64,000 nucleotides of DNA from Nocardia neocaledoniensis (GCF_003182135.1 NZ_QGTL01000011.1:124001-188000); one strand, 5' to 3'; positions 45,179 through 53,968 are shown, counted from the stretch's first letter. The notes: generated from the sequence alone by a model not told the origin. Numbers and translations are program-made.

Positions 45179-46117
45179 TCAGTCGTTCCCGCCGAGGAAC
45201 CAGTCCGGCACCCCCTCGGTCGGCAGGTCGCGCAGCTTGTCGGGGTTGCGGACGACGTTGATCGCCACGATGCGGCCCGCGTCGACGACGAACGAGAAGA
45301 CGCCGACATTGTGGCCGTCGAACACCACGAGCCCCGGCGCCCCGTTGACCAGGACCGCGCGGCCCCAGGCCTCGGCGGCCGACGGGCCGTGGTACCAGCC
45401 GAGCAGCGCCTTGGCAATGAGCTCGGCACCGCGCAGCGGCTGCCGGATGGCGGGCACCTTGCCGCCGCCGTCGGCGGTGAGCACGACGTTGGCGTCGAGC
45501 ACGCCGAGCAGCGAGCTCAGATCACCCGAGCGCCAGGCCAGCGCGAAGGCCGAGACCACCTTCTCCTGCTCGTCGCGGGAGGCGGGGAAACGGGGTGTGC
45601 CGGACTCGACGTGCTTGCGGGCGCGCGAGGCCAGCTGCCGCACCGCGGCGGGGGTACGGCCGACCACCTCGGCCACCTCGGGTCCGGACATGCCGAACAC
45701 GTCCTGCAGCACGAACGCCGTGCGTTCGGCGGGGGACAGCGACTCCAGGACCACCAGCAGCGCGGTGGTGACCCGCTCGTCCTGGGAGACGCGGTCGGCC
45801 GGGTCGTCCCAGGCGGTGACCTCCGGCTCCGGCAGCCACTCGCCGACGTACTGTTCGCGGCGGGCGCGGGCCGAGCCGAGGTGATCGAGGGCGAGGCGGC
45901 CGGTGACCGTGGACAGCCAGGCGCGCAGATTGTCGATCTCGGCGGCCTTGCCCGCCTCGTGGTGGCGTTGCAGCCGCAGCCACGCGTCCTGCACCACGTC
46001 CTCGGCGTCGCTGATGCTGCCCAGCGTCGAGTAGGCGAGCCGGCGCAGGTAGGGGCGATGTTCCTCGAAGCGACGGGCCAGTTCGGCCTGGTCGGAGTGC
46101 TGCGGTGCGTCGGTCAT
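45179..46117 (-). CDS. sigJ: ECF41-family sigma factor with C-terminal SnoaL-like domain (SigJ type)
   Basis: A protein of 312 residues. Residues ~1-165 hold sigma regions 2 and 4 (LRRLAYSTLGSISDAEDVVQDAWLRL and PAERTAFVLQDVFGMSGPEVAEVVGRTPAAVRQLASRAR), linked by WLPEPEV. The remainder is a SnoaL-like domain with DGGGK and NPDKLR. These three short motifs define group ECF41, whose extension regulates the sigma factor in place of an anti-sigma protein. The upstream region has an exact TGTCACA-N16-CGTC promoter. ECF41 genes usually neighbour an oxidoreductase or carboxymuconolactone decarboxylase gene; none is present here. Confidence 0.9.
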   Translation of the reverse strand: MTDAPQHSDQAELARRFEEHRPYLRRLAYSTLGSISDAEDVVQDAWLRLQRHHEAGKAAEIDNLRAWLSTVTGRLALDHLGSARARREQYVGEWLPEPEVTAWDDPADRVSQDERVTTALLVVLESLSPAERTAFVLQDVFGMSGPEVAEVVGRTPAAVRQLASRARKHVESGTPRFPASRDEQEKVVSAFALAWRSGDLSSLLGVLDANVVLTADGGGKVPAIRQPLRGAELIAKALLGWYHGPSAAEAWGRAVLVNGAPGLVVFDGHNVGVFSFVVDAGRIVAINVVRNPDKLRDLPTEGVPDWFLGGND

Positions 46118-46181
46118 CGTGATCGCCGTTCGGTCGTCGGTGGCCCTGCTCGGGGGAGTGTAGAAGCGGGTTCGCAGAGAT

Positions 46182-46208
46182 GACGAACCAGCGGGGCCGG
46201 GTGTGACA
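46182..46208 (-). promoter_or_regulatory. ECF41-type promoter of the sigma factor gene
   Basis: On the minus strand TGTCACA (46208-46202) is followed by exactly 16 bases and then CGTC (46185-46182), matching the promoter described for ECF41 sigma factors. It lies 65 bases before the sigma factor start, so the gene is very probably autoregulated. Confidence 0.8.
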
Positions 46209-46318
46209 TTCCCGCGCGGGGGCAGGGTTCGGCGGAATTCCGGGCCGTGACGTCTAGGCGTCTGGGGCGGGTCGGATGGCGGGTTCGTGGCGGCGGCCGG
46301 TGACTCTAGGGTTTACTC

Positions 46319-47248
46319 GTGCGGGTGCAGAGGGTGAATTCGACGGCGGTGGGTCTCGTTCTCGGGTTCGCGCTCGACCGGGTGTTCGCCGATCCGCGCC
46401 GGTTCCATCCGGTGGCCGGATTCGGCTCGGCGGCACTGGCATTGGAGCGGTCGACCTATGCCGACGACCGGCGTGCCGGGGTGCTGCACGAGGTGGTGGC
46501 GGTCGGGTCGGTGCTCGGCCTCGGCGCGCTGGCGGCCAGGGGTGGGGTGCTCGCCACGGCCCTGGCGACCTGGACCGCGCTGGGCGGCCGATCCCTCACC
46601 CGCGCGGGGCACGCGATGGCCGACCGGCTCGACGCCGACGACATCGCCGGTGCCCGCGAGCTGCTGCCCTCCCTGTGCGGCCGCGACCCCTCGGTGCTCG
46701 ACGCCGACGGATTGGCCAGGGCCGCACTGGAATCCCTGGCCGAGAACACCTCCGACGCCACCGTCGCGCCGCTGCTGTGGGGCGCGGTCGCCGGGGTGCC
46801 CGGCCTGCTCGGCTACCGCGCCGTGAACACCCTCGACGCGATGATCGGCTACCGCAACGAGCGCTACCTGAACTTCGGCTGGGCCGCCGCCCGCACGGAC
46901 GACCTCGCCAACCTGGCCCCGGCCCGCCTCACCGGAATCCTCACCGTCGCGCTGGCGCCGCTGGTGGGCGGCACACCGGCCGCGGCATGGCGGGCCTGGC
47001 GCCGCGACGCCGCCAAGCACCCCAGCCCCAACGCGGGCGTCGTCGAGGCCGCGATGGCCGGAGCGCTCGGCATCCGCCTCGGCGGCCGCACCCAGTACCG
47101 TCACGGCGCCGAACTCCGCCCGACCCTGGGCGACGGGCCCCCACCGACCACCGCCGACCTCCGCCGCGCGGTGCGCATGTCGGACGCGGTACAGGTCGGC
47201 GCGCTGGTCGTGTCGGCGGTCGTCGCGGGAGTGCTGCGGCGCGGCTAG
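46319..47248 (+). CDS. cobD: Adenosylcobinamide-phosphate synthase (CobD/CbiB)
   Basis: An integral membrane protein of 309 residues that attaches the aminopropanol arm to adenosylcobyric acid. It has GLVLGFALDRVFADPRRFHPVAGFG at the N-terminus, ARAALESLAENTSDATVAPLLWGAVAG and YRAVNTLDAMIGYRNERYLNFGWAAARTDDLAN in the middle, and SPNAGVVEAAMAGALG. It lies in the same neighbourhood as the CobC-like enzyme (48.7 kb), as in Rv2231c-Rv2236c. The GTG start follows a short leader. No cobalamin riboswitch was recognised upstream. Confidence 0.92.
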   Translation: MRVQRVNSTAVGLVLGFALDRVFADPRRFHPVAGFGSAALALERSTYADDRRAGVLHEVVAVGSVLGLGALAARGGVLATALATWTALGGRSLTRAGHAMADRLDADDIAGARELLPSLCGRDPSVLDADGLARAALESLAENTSDATVAPLLWGAVAGVPGLLGYRAVNTLDAMIGYRNERYLNFGWAAARTDDLANLAPARLTGILTVALAPLVGGTPAAAWRAWRRDAAKHPSPNAGVVEAAMAGALGIRLGGRTQYRHGAELRPTLGDGPPPTTADLRRAVRMSDAVQVGALVVSAVVAGVLRRG

Positions 47249-47276
47249 CGGGGGAGTGGTCCCGCGACGGAGCGAG

Positions 47277-48146
47277 TCAGCGGTTGCGGCCGTAGCGGTC
47301 GGCCAGGCGTGCTTCCGTGGTGGACGGTGCGGGAATCTCGGGTGACGGGGTCGACTCCGGCGCGGCCGGGTTGGGGGACTCGGCGCGGTCGCGGCGGCGG
47401 GCGCGGAGTTCGGCGACGACGAAATAGCCGAGGCCGAGCGGGGCCATGATGCCGAAGGCCAGCCATTGGAGGCCGTAGGACAGGTAGGGGCCGGCGTCCA
47501 GCTGGGGGAGCGGGACGGGGGTGAACGCGCCGGGCTGGCCCTCGGCGAGTTGGAGATAGCCGCCCTTGTCGGTGCCGGTGGGGATGGGAGTGAGCGCGGT
47601 GCCGAGGACGGTGGACTCCTGGCCGGTGTCGACCGTGTACACCTGCCGGTAGCCGTCCTGGGTGCTCGGCGGCTTGTCGGCCACCACGCCCTCGGACGCG
47701 CGGACCCTGGCCTCCAACCGCTGGGCGCCCGCGGGCGGTGCCTCGATGGCCGGGGGGCGGGTGCCGTCGACGGCGGCGACCAGGCCGCGGTCGACCAGCA
47801 GCGTGCGTCCGTCGTCGAGCCGGAACGCGGCCAGGACCGCGTAGCCGGGCGCGCCGTCGAGGTGGCGCAGGCGCACGAGCACCGTCGAATCCGGCACGTA
47901 GGAGCCCGTGGCGGTGACCTTGCGCCACTCGGTGTGCGTGGCGGGATCGCCGTCGATGATGCCGGTGACGTCCACCGGATCGGCCCGCACCGAGTCGGCG
48001 ATGAGCTGGTTGCGGTGCTCGGTGCTGGTGTTCTTGCCCAGCTGCCACGGCGCGAGCACAGTGAAGCACAGGTACGCGAACGCCGCGACGATCACCGCGA
48101 GGATGAGCCAGCTCGGGCGCAGCAGGAAGGTGAGCTTGCGGATCAT
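47277..48146 (-). CDS. SURF1 family protein
   Basis: A membrane protein of 289 residues with two transmembrane segments: one near the N-terminus (RPSWLILAVIVAAFAYLCFTVLAPWQL) and one near residue 230 (SYGLQWLAFGIMAPLGLGYFVVAEL). The external domain between them has the SURF1 motifs (WRKVTATGSYVPDSTVLV, TLLVDRGLV). SURF1 assists cytochrome c oxidase assembly and haem a insertion. Its start overlaps the stop of ptpA by 4 bases, so it is translationally coupled to ptpA (as with Rv2234-Rv2235). Confidence 0.9.
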   Translation of the reverse strand: MIRKLTFLLRPSWLILAVIVAAFAYLCFTVLAPWQLGKNTSTEHRNQLIADSVRADPVDVTGIIDGDPATHTEWRKVTATGSYVPDSTVLVRLRHLDGAPGYAVLAAFRLDDGRTLLVDRGLVAAVDGTRPPAIEAPPAGAQRLEARVRASEGVVADKPPSTQDGYRQVYTVDTGQESTVLGTALTPIPTGTDKGGYLQLAEGQPGAFTPVPLPQLDAGPYLSYGLQWLAFGIMAPLGLGYFVVAELRARRRDRAESPNPAAPESTPSPEIPAPSTTEARLADRYGRNR

Positions 48147-48646
48147 CGGCCGGCGTCGGCGGTCGCGCGGGCGTCGAGCGCGGCGCGTACCCAGTCCAGG
48201 AGACCGGGGATGGCGGCCTCGATCTGATCGCGGACCAGGTCGAAATCGGCCTGGTCGCCGTAGTAGGGGTCGGGGACGTCGCGGCCGTCGGCGGCGGGAT
48301 CGAAACTGCGCAGCAGTCTGCGCTGCTCGGTGGACACGCCGCGCTGGGCCAGCTCCCGATCGTGGCCGCTGTCGAGCACGACGATCAGGTCGGCGTCGCG
48401 GTGCTCGGGGCCGAAGGTCGCGGCGATGTGCTCGGTGGGGTAGCCCGCCCGGCGCAGCGTCGCCTCGGTCCGCGGATCGGCCGGATCGCCCACATGCCAC
48501 GAGCCGGTGCCCGCGCTGGTGACCCGCACCCGATTGGCGAGACCGGCGCGGTACAGATGCGCCTCGAACATCTTCGCCGCCATCGGCGAGCGACAGATGT
48601 TGCCGGTGCACACGAAGCTCACATGAACTGGACCCACGGCTGCCAT
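48143..48646 (-). CDS. ptpA: Low-molecular-weight protein tyrosine phosphatase, PtpA-like
   Basis: A phosphatase of 167 residues. The P-loop VCTGNICRSP carries Cys13 and Arg19, and the general acid Asp lies in DVPDPYYGDQADF. The order ptpA-SURF1 and the divergent CobC-like gene match M. tuberculosis, where PtpA (Rv2234) is secreted into host cells. The kinase gene ptkA that precedes ptpA there is missing here. The start is 44 bases from the divergent aminotransferase gene. Confidence 0.9.
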   Translation of the reverse strand: MAAVGPVHVSFVCTGNICRSPMAAKMFEAHLYRAGLANRVRVTSAGTGSWHVGDPADPRTEATLRRAGYPTEHIAATFGPEHRDADLIVVLDSGHDRELAQRGVSTEQRRLLRSFDPAADGRDVPDPYYGDQADFDLVRDQIEAAIPGLLDWVRAALDARATADAGR

Positions 48647-48690
48647 TGTCGCCCGTGCCGGCGGATCGCCGCCACGTAGGGTGTTCAGTT

Positions 48691-49878
48691 GTGTTCCAGG
48701 ACTCCGTCGACCCCGCGATGCTGCGCCACCACGGCGACGTGGAGGCGCGGCCAGGAATGCTCGACTTCGCGGTGAACGTGCGCGGCGTCGCCCCGCCCGC
48801 CTGGTTGCGCGCGCGGCTGGCCGAGCGCCTCGACGATCTCGGCCGGTACCCGAGCGCGGAGGACGAGGCCGCCGCCCGCGCCGCCGTCGCCGCCCGCCAC
48901 GGTCGCGCGCCCGAGGAAGTGCTGCTGCTGGCGGGCGCCGCCGAGGGCTTCGCGATGCTGCCGCGCCTGGCGCCGCGCCTCGCCGCCGTCGTCCACCCGT
49001 CGTTCACCGAGCCCGAGTTGGCTCTGCGTGAGGCGGGCGTGCCGGTGACCCGCGTGATCCTGGAACGGCCCTACACCCTCGACCCGACGTTGGTCCCCGA
49101 GGACGCGGACCTAGTCGTCCTCGGCAACCCGACCAACCCCACCTCGGTCCTGCACCCCGCCGCCACGATCGAGGCACTGCGCCGCCCCGGCCGTCTGGTC
49201 GTCGTCGACGAAGCGTTCGCCGACGCCGTCGCCGATCCCGGGATGTCGGCCGCGGCGCCCGGTCGTCCGGTCGGGTTCGAGCCGCCGATCGGCCGATCCG
49301 GGCTCGCCGATCCCGCCGCTGCGGGCGGCCCGGCAACGCACTCCGGTGCCGCTGGTGCCGTGTCCGCCGGGCCCCTGTTCTCGGCCGAGCCGGAGTCGCT
49401 GGCCGGCCTGTCCGCACCCGACGTACTCGTCCTGCGCAGCCTCACCAAGACGTGGGCGCTGGCCGGACTGCGCTGCGGGTACGCGCTCGGCGCGCCGGAG
49501 GTGCTGGCCCGGCTGAGCCAGGGCCGCCCGCACTGGCCGCTCGGCACGCTGCAGCTCGAGGCGATCATCGCGACCGCCGCGCCCGCGGCCGTCGTCGAGT
49601 CCCGGCGCGAGGCGGACCGGATCGCCGTCGAACGGGCCGCGATGATCGAGCGTCTCACCGCGCTCGGCGTCGACGTGCACACTCCGGCGACGGGTCCGTT
49701 CCTGCTGCTCGCCGTGCGCGACGGCGCGCTCGTCCGTAAGCACCTGGCCGACCGCGGCATCGCCGTCCGGCGCGCCGACACCTTCCCCGGCCTGGACCAG
49801 GACCATCTGCGGGTGGCGGTGCGCGGGCCCGCCGAGGTCGACAAGCTGATCGAGGGCCTGCGGGCCGCGCTGTGGTGA
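48691..49878 (+). CDS. cobC: PLP-dependent aminotransferase, CobC/HisC-like
   Basis: A fold-type I aminotransferase-like enzyme of 395 residues: RHHGDVEARPGMLDFAVNVRG, NPTNPTSVLHP, and the PLP Lys in LRSLTKTWALAGLRCGYALG. It is the orthologue by position of Rv2231c (CobC-like, L-threonine-O-3-phosphate decarboxylase or aminotransferase). Between VDEAFADAVADP and DVLVLRSLTK lies a low-complexity insert of ~60 residues (residues ~183-243) not usual for the family. The GTG before FQDSVDP is the best start. Confidence 0.85.
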   Translation: MFQDSVDPAMLRHHGDVEARPGMLDFAVNVRGVAPPAWLRARLAERLDDLGRYPSAEDEAAARAAVAARHGRAPEEVLLLAGAAEGFAMLPRLAPRLAAVVHPSFTEPELALREAGVPVTRVILERPYTLDPTLVPEDADLVVLGNPTNPTSVLHPAATIEALRRPGRLVVVDEAFADAVADPGMSAAAPGRPVGFEPPIGRSGLADPAAAGGPATHSGAAGAVSAGPLFSAEPESLAGLSAPDVLVLRSLTKTWALAGLRCGYALGAPEVLARLSQGRPHWPLGTLQLEAIIATAAPAAVVESRREADRIAVERAAMIERLTALGVDVHTPATGPFLLLAVRDGALVRKHLADRGIAVRRADTFPGLDQDHLRVAVRGPAEVDKLIEGLRAALW

Positions 49879-49909
49879 GACCAACCAACGAACGACGAAG
49901 GAGGCGGCG

Positions 49910-51025
49910 GTGCCTGACCTGGCCGAACTGATCGGGGTGCTCGACGCGGCGTACCCGCCGAAGCTGGCCGAACCGTGGGATTCGGTCGGGTTGGTGTGCG
50001 GTGACCCGGCGCAGGAGGTGACCAAGGTGGTCTTCGCCGTCGACGCCACCGCCGCCGTCGTCGACGAGGCGATCGAGTGGGGCGCCCAGGCGCTGGTCGT
50101 GCACCACCCGCTGCTGCTGCGCGGCGTCGACACCGTCGCCGCCGACACCCCCAAGGGCGCGCTGCTGCACAAGCTGATCCGGTCCGGCTGCGCGCTGTTC
50201 TCCGCGCACACCAACGCCGACTCCGCCGACCCCGGCGTCTCCGACGCGCTCGCCGCCGCCGTCGGCCTCACGGTGACCGGCCCACTGGACCCGAAACCGG
50301 TTGCCTCCGTGGATAAGTGGGTGATCCAGGTGCCCCGGACCCACACCGCCGCCCTGATGTCGGCGTTGTTCACCGCGGGCGCGGGCGCGATCGGTGACTA
50401 CCGGGAAGCGGCCTGGTACACCGCCGGGACCGGGCAGTTCCGGCCGGTGCCCGGCGCGAACCCGGCGATCGGGGTGGTCGGCGAGGTGGAAACCGTCGAG
50501 GAGGACGCGGTCGAGGTCGTCGCGCCGCCGAGTTCGCGGCTCGCGGTCCTGGCGGCGCTGCGCGCGGCCCATCCCTACGAGGAACCGGCCTATCACGTCA
50601 CCGAGCGCGCGTCCCTGCCGTCCTCGCTCGGCCTTGGCCGCGTCGGCGAACTCGCGCGGCCGGAGACCCTGCGCGAATTCACCGCCCGCGTCGGGGTCGG
50701 TCTGCCGCGCACCGTCTGGGGCGTGCGCGCCGCGGGCGACCCGGATCGCGTCATCGAGCGGGTGGCCGTCTGTGGCGGTGCGGGCGACTCCTACCTGAAC
50801 GCGGCCGTCCGCGCCGGCGTCGACGCCTATCTCACCGCCGACCTGCGCCACCACCCCGTCGACGAGCATCTGCGCCGCGGCGGCCCCGCCCTCATCGACG
50901 CCGCCCACTGGGCCACCGAGTTCCCCTGGTGCGGCCAGGCCGAGCAGCTCGTGCGCGCCGCACTGCCCCGCCTGACCACGCGGGTGTCCACCCTGCGCAC
51001 CGATCCGTGGACCGTCACCGGCTGA
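49910..51025 (+). CDS. Nif3-like dinuclear metal-centre protein (DUF34)
   Basis: A protein of 371 residues of the Nif3/YbgI/DUF34 family. Motifs include AYPPKLAEPWDSVGLVCGDP, WGAQALVVHHPLLLRGVD, LIRSGCALFSAHTNADSADPGVSDALA, VCGGAGDSYLNAAVRAGVDAYLTADLRHHPVDEHLR and LIDAAHWATEF, which supply the His/Asp/Glu metal ligands. A PII-like middle domain (ALMSALFTAGAGAIGDY...HPYEEPAYHV) is inserted, as in longer members. The function may be a metallochaperone or GTP cyclohydrolase-like activity. The GTG start follows GAAGGAGG. It corresponds to Rv2230c. Confidence 0.9.
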   Translation: MPDLAELIGVLDAAYPPKLAEPWDSVGLVCGDPAQEVTKVVFAVDATAAVVDEAIEWGAQALVVHHPLLLRGVDTVAADTPKGALLHKLIRSGCALFSAHTNADSADPGVSDALAAAVGLTVTGPLDPKPVASVDKWVIQVPRTHTAALMSALFTAGAGAIGDYREAAWYTAGTGQFRPVPGANPAIGVVGEVETVEEDAVEVVAPPSSRLAVLAALRAAHPYEEPAYHVTERASLPSSLGLGRVGELARPETLREFTARVGVGLPRTVWGVRAAGDPDRVIERVAVCGGAGDSYLNAAVRAGVDAYLTADLRHHPVDEHLRRGGPALIDAAHWATEFPWCGQAEQLVRAALPRLTTRVSTLRTDPWTVTG

Positions 51026-51168
51026 CCGGCCTCCGCGCGAAGACCGTGGGGCCGGGCCGGGCCGCGACCACCCCGGGCCCGGGTCTTCGGGTCATGGCAT
51101 GCGGGACCCGCGCGGCGCGGTACGGTTGATCAACCCATCCGTCCACAGTGTTCAGGAGTTCGTGCGCG

Positions 51169-51906
51169 TTGAATGTCGAACCGTCGGTCCAGTCCAAGCT
51201 GCTCCAGCTCGCCGCTGTCGATGCCGAGTTGACGCGGATCGCGCACCGCAGGAACGCGCTGCCCGAGCAGCAGGAGGTGACGCGCCTGGCGGCCGAACGC
51301 AACGGGTACAAGGACGCCGCCGTCGCCGTGGAGATCGGCATCGACGATCTGGATCGCGACATCCGCAAGCTCGAGGGTGAGGTCGAGGCCGTCCGCAAGC
51401 GCGAGGACCGCGACCGCGGCATGCTCACCGCGGGCACCGTCGCCGCCAAGCAGCTCGCCGAACTCCAGCACGAGCTGGGCAGCCTCGAACGGCGCCGCTC
51501 GGTGCTCGAGGACGAACTGCTGACCGTGATGGAACAGCGTGAGGCGATGGCCGCCGACCACGACCACGCGGGCGCCCGGCTCAGCAAGGCCGAACAGGAC
51601 CTGGCCGATGCCGAACGCCTGCGCGACGAGGCGATGGCCGACCTCGATGTCGCCCAGCAGCGCTGCGACACCGATCGGGCGGGCCTGCTCGGCCTGTTCC
51701 CCGGCGAGTTGCTCGCGATCTACGACAAGCAGCGCGCCGCGCACGGTGTCGGCGCCGCCCTGCTGCAGGCCCGCCGCTGCGGCGCCTGCCGGATCGAGAT
51801 CGACCGCGGCGAGATGCAGCGCATCGCCAAGGCCGCGCCCGACGCCGTCCTGCGCTGCCCCGAATGCGGCGCGATCATGGTGCGCACCAAGGAATCCGGG
51901 CTGTGA
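51169..51906 (+). CDS. Coiled-coil protein with C4 zinc ribbon
   Basis: A protein of 245 residues that is almost wholly helical coiled coil (about residues 10-180), ending in a zinc ribbon with CGAC and CPEC. It is the conserved C4-type zinc-ribbon protein beside the Nif3-like and RNase H genes (Rv2229c). The role is unknown; nucleic-acid binding is plausible. The TTG start has AGGAG ten bases upstream; a GTG 21 bases earlier (51148) is the alternative. Confidence 0.85.
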   Translation: MNVEPSVQSKLLQLAAVDAELTRIAHRRNALPEQQEVTRLAAERNGYKDAAVAVEIGIDDLDRDIRKLEGEVEAVRKREDRDRGMLTAGTVAAKQLAELQHELGSLERRRSVLEDELLTVMEQREAMAADHDHAGARLSKAEQDLADAERLRDEAMADLDVAQQRCDTDRAGLLGLFPGELLAIYDKQRAAHGVGAALLQARRCGACRIEIDRGEMQRIAKAAPDAVLRCPECGAIMVRTKESGL

Positions 51907-51922
51907 TCGACGCGGTGCGCCG

Positions 51923-53128
51923 ATGACCGAGGTGATCGTCGAGGCCGACGGCGGCTCGCGCGGTAACCCCGGCCCGGCCGGCTACGGCGCGGTCGTCTTC
52001 GACGCCGACCACGCGCGGGTGCTCGCCGAGCGCAAGGAATACCTGGGCGTCACCACCAACAATGTCGCCGAATACCGCGGCCTCATCGCCGGTTTGGCGG
52101 CCTCGGCCGAACTGGGCGCCACGGTCGTCGCGGTCCGGATGGACTCCAAGCTCGTCGTCGAGCAGATGTCGGGACGCTGGAAGGTCAAGCACCCGTCGAT
52201 GATTCCGCTCGTCGAGCAGGCGCGGGCCCTCGTCGCCGGCTTCGACCGGGTGAGCTTCACCTGGATCCCGCGCGCCGAGAACTCCCATGCCGACCGGCTG
52301 GCCAACGAGGCCATGGACGACGGCGATCTCGTCGGCACCGTCCGCGAGGCCGTCGCCGCCGGGCACGCACCGGGCGACCAGGTGGTCGTGGCCGCCAGAG
52401 ACAAGGCCGAGGTGGGTTCCGTGGCTGCGGAACAGATCGAGGGCGACCCGGCACTGGACGGCGGTGCCGCGCAGCGTGTTCCGTCCAACGCGCCCGGCTG
52501 GACCGGCGCGCTCGGCAGGCCGACGCGGCTGTTGCTGCTGCGCCACGGCCAGACCGAACTGTCGATCGAGCGCCGCTACTCGGGACGCGGCAACCCGCCG
52601 CTCACCGAGCTCGGCCGCCAGCAGGCCGAGCGGGCCGCGAAAATGCTTGCCGCCAAGGGCGATATCGCCGCGGTCGTCACCTCACCGCTGCAGCGCGCCC
52701 GTACCACTGCCGAGGCCGCCGCCGCGGCGCTCGACGTGCCGTTGCGCGTCCTGGACGGCCTCATCGAGACCGATTTCGGCGACTGGGAGGGTCTCACCTT
52801 CGCCGAGGCCGCCCAGCGTGATCCGCAGCTGCACACCGACTGGCTCGGCGACCCGTCGATTCCCGCGCCGGGCGGGGAGAGCTTCGATCAGGTGCGCGAG
52901 CGGGTGGAGAGCGTGCGGCGGGATCTGGTCGCGCTGTATCCGGGCCAGAACATCGTCGTGGTCAGCCACGTCACCCCCATCAAGACGTTGCTGCAGCTGG
53001 CGCTCGGTGTCGGCCCGTCGCTGCTGTACCGGCTGCACCTGGATCTGGCCTCGCTGTGCATCGCCGAGTTCTACCCCGACGGCGGCGCCTCGGTCCGCCT
53101 CGTCAACGACGTTTCGTATCTGAGCTAG
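51923..53128 (+). CDS. Bifunctional RNase H / alpha-ribazole or acid phosphatase
   Basis: A fusion of 401 residues. The N-terminal RNase HI domain (residues ~1-135) has EADGGSRGNPGPAGYGAVVF with the first Asp, TTNNVAEYRGLIAGL with the Glu, VRMDSKLVVEQM and NSHADRLANEAM with further acidic residues. After a linker, a histidine phosphatase domain (from ~residue 200) has LLLLRHGQTELS, SPLQRARTTAEA, ETDFGDWEGLTF and VVVVSHVTPIKT. It is the equivalent of Rv2228c, which cleaves RNA-DNA hybrids and also has a CobC-type phosphatase that may serve cobalamin synthesis. Confidence 0.93.
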   Translation: MTEVIVEADGGSRGNPGPAGYGAVVFDADHARVLAERKEYLGVTTNNVAEYRGLIAGLAASAELGATVVAVRMDSKLVVEQMSGRWKVKHPSMIPLVEQARALVAGFDRVSFTWIPRAENSHADRLANEAMDDGDLVGTVREAVAAGHAPGDQVVVAARDKAEVGSVAAEQIEGDPALDGGAAQRVPSNAPGWTGALGRPTRLLLLRHGQTELSIERRYSGRGNPPLTELGRQQAERAAKMLAAKGDIAAVVTSPLQRARTTAEAAAAALDVPLRVLDGLIETDFGDWEGLTFAEAAQRDPQLHTDWLGDPSIPAPGGESFDQVRERVESVRRDLVALYPGQNIVVVSHVTPIKTLLQLALGVGPSLLYRLHLDLASLCIAEFYPDGGASVRLVNDVSYLS

Positions 53129-53193
53129 GCGGGCGTCACCGGGGCGCGGTACGGTCGCCCAGGTTCACGGTTCGGCGTAACGACGACGCCCCG

Positions 53194-53216
53194 GCGCCCG
53201 AAAGGTTCTCGGGCGC
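53194..53216 (+). terminator. Hairpin between the RNase H/phosphatase gene and the protease gene
   Basis: A perfect 8+7+8 hairpin (GCGCCCGA, 7-nt loop, TCGGGCGC) lies 66 bases after the upstream stop and 33 bases before the protease start. It may end the upstream operon or structure the protease leader; there is no T-tract. Confidence 0.4.
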
Positions 53217-53249
53217 GCGGAATGCCGCGGCCATCGAGAAAGGTACTTG

Positions 53250-53954
53250 ATGAGGTTTCTACGGATGGCGGCGTTCGCGGCGGCCATCGCGGGGGCGCTC
53301 ACCGCGTCCGCTGGGGCGGGCAGCGTGTCGGCCGAGCCGAGCGTGGTGCTCGGCGCGGCCTCGGGCATCGTCTTCGACAACAACTCCGGTTGCTCGCTGA
53401 CCGCCATCGGCCACGACAGCGCGGGCAGGCTGGTCGGCCTGACCGCGGGCCACTGCGCGCCGACCGGCGCCAGGGTGGGGGCCGAGCAGGCACTGCAGGC
53501 GGGGGTGATCGGCACCGTCGCCTTCTCCGACGACGGCGAGTACCTGGACTTCGCGGTGCTGCAGCTGGACGCGGCGAAGGTCGTTCCGGTCCGCACCGTC
53601 GGCCAGACCACGGTCGCCGGCATCGGCGAGCCGCCCGCCGCGGGCGCCACGGTGTGCTCGGACGGGCGCACCAGCGGCCGCAGCTGCGGCGTGGTGTGGG
53701 GTGAGCTCGAAGGCACCTCGATCAACCAGTACTGCTCGCAGCCGGGCGATTCCGGTGGTCCGGTCGTCGTCGGGGATCGGCTGGTCGGCATGAATCAGGG
53801 CAGGCTCACCGGCCTCGGCCCCGTCGACTTCGACTTCCCGTGCACCAACGGCGCCAACCCGCTGCATTCGCCCGCCTACTTCCAGCCCATCGGGGTGATC
53901 CTCGAGGTGCTGAACCGCGCCGGCGGCGTCGGCGCCGGGTTCCAGCCCATCTGA
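53250..53954 (+). CDS. Secreted S1 (chymotrypsin-like) serine protease
   Basis: A protein of 234 residues with a signal peptide (LRMAAFAAAIAGALTASAGAGSVSA) and a compact trypsin-like domain. The catalytic triad is visible: His68 in GLTAGHC, Asp100 in YLDFAVL and Ser168 in QPGDSGGPVV. Cysteine pairs around GCSL/GHC and SDG/YCSQ are placed for disulfides. There is no C-terminal anchor, so it is probably released. It is preceded by AAAGGTACTTG and starts at ATG; a TTG just before it is an alternative. Confidence 0.87.
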   Translation: MRFLRMAAFAAAIAGALTASAGAGSVSAEPSVVLGAASGIVFDNNSGCSLTAIGHDSAGRLVGLTAGHCAPTGARVGAEQALQAGVIGTVAFSDDGEYLDFAVLQLDAAKVVPVRTVGQTTVAGIGEPPAAGATVCSDGRTSGRSCGVVWGELEGTSINQYCSQPGDSGGPVVVGDRLVGMNQGRLTGLGPVDFDFPCTNGANPLHSPAYFQPIGVILEVLNRAGGVGAGFQPI

Positions 53955-53968
53955 TCCACCGCTCGACT

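Noticed and set aside
46118..46318. A cobalamin riboswitch ahead of cobD
   Set aside because: No B12-box or the expected long conserved fold could be recognised; the visible signal there is the ECF41 promoter on the other strand.
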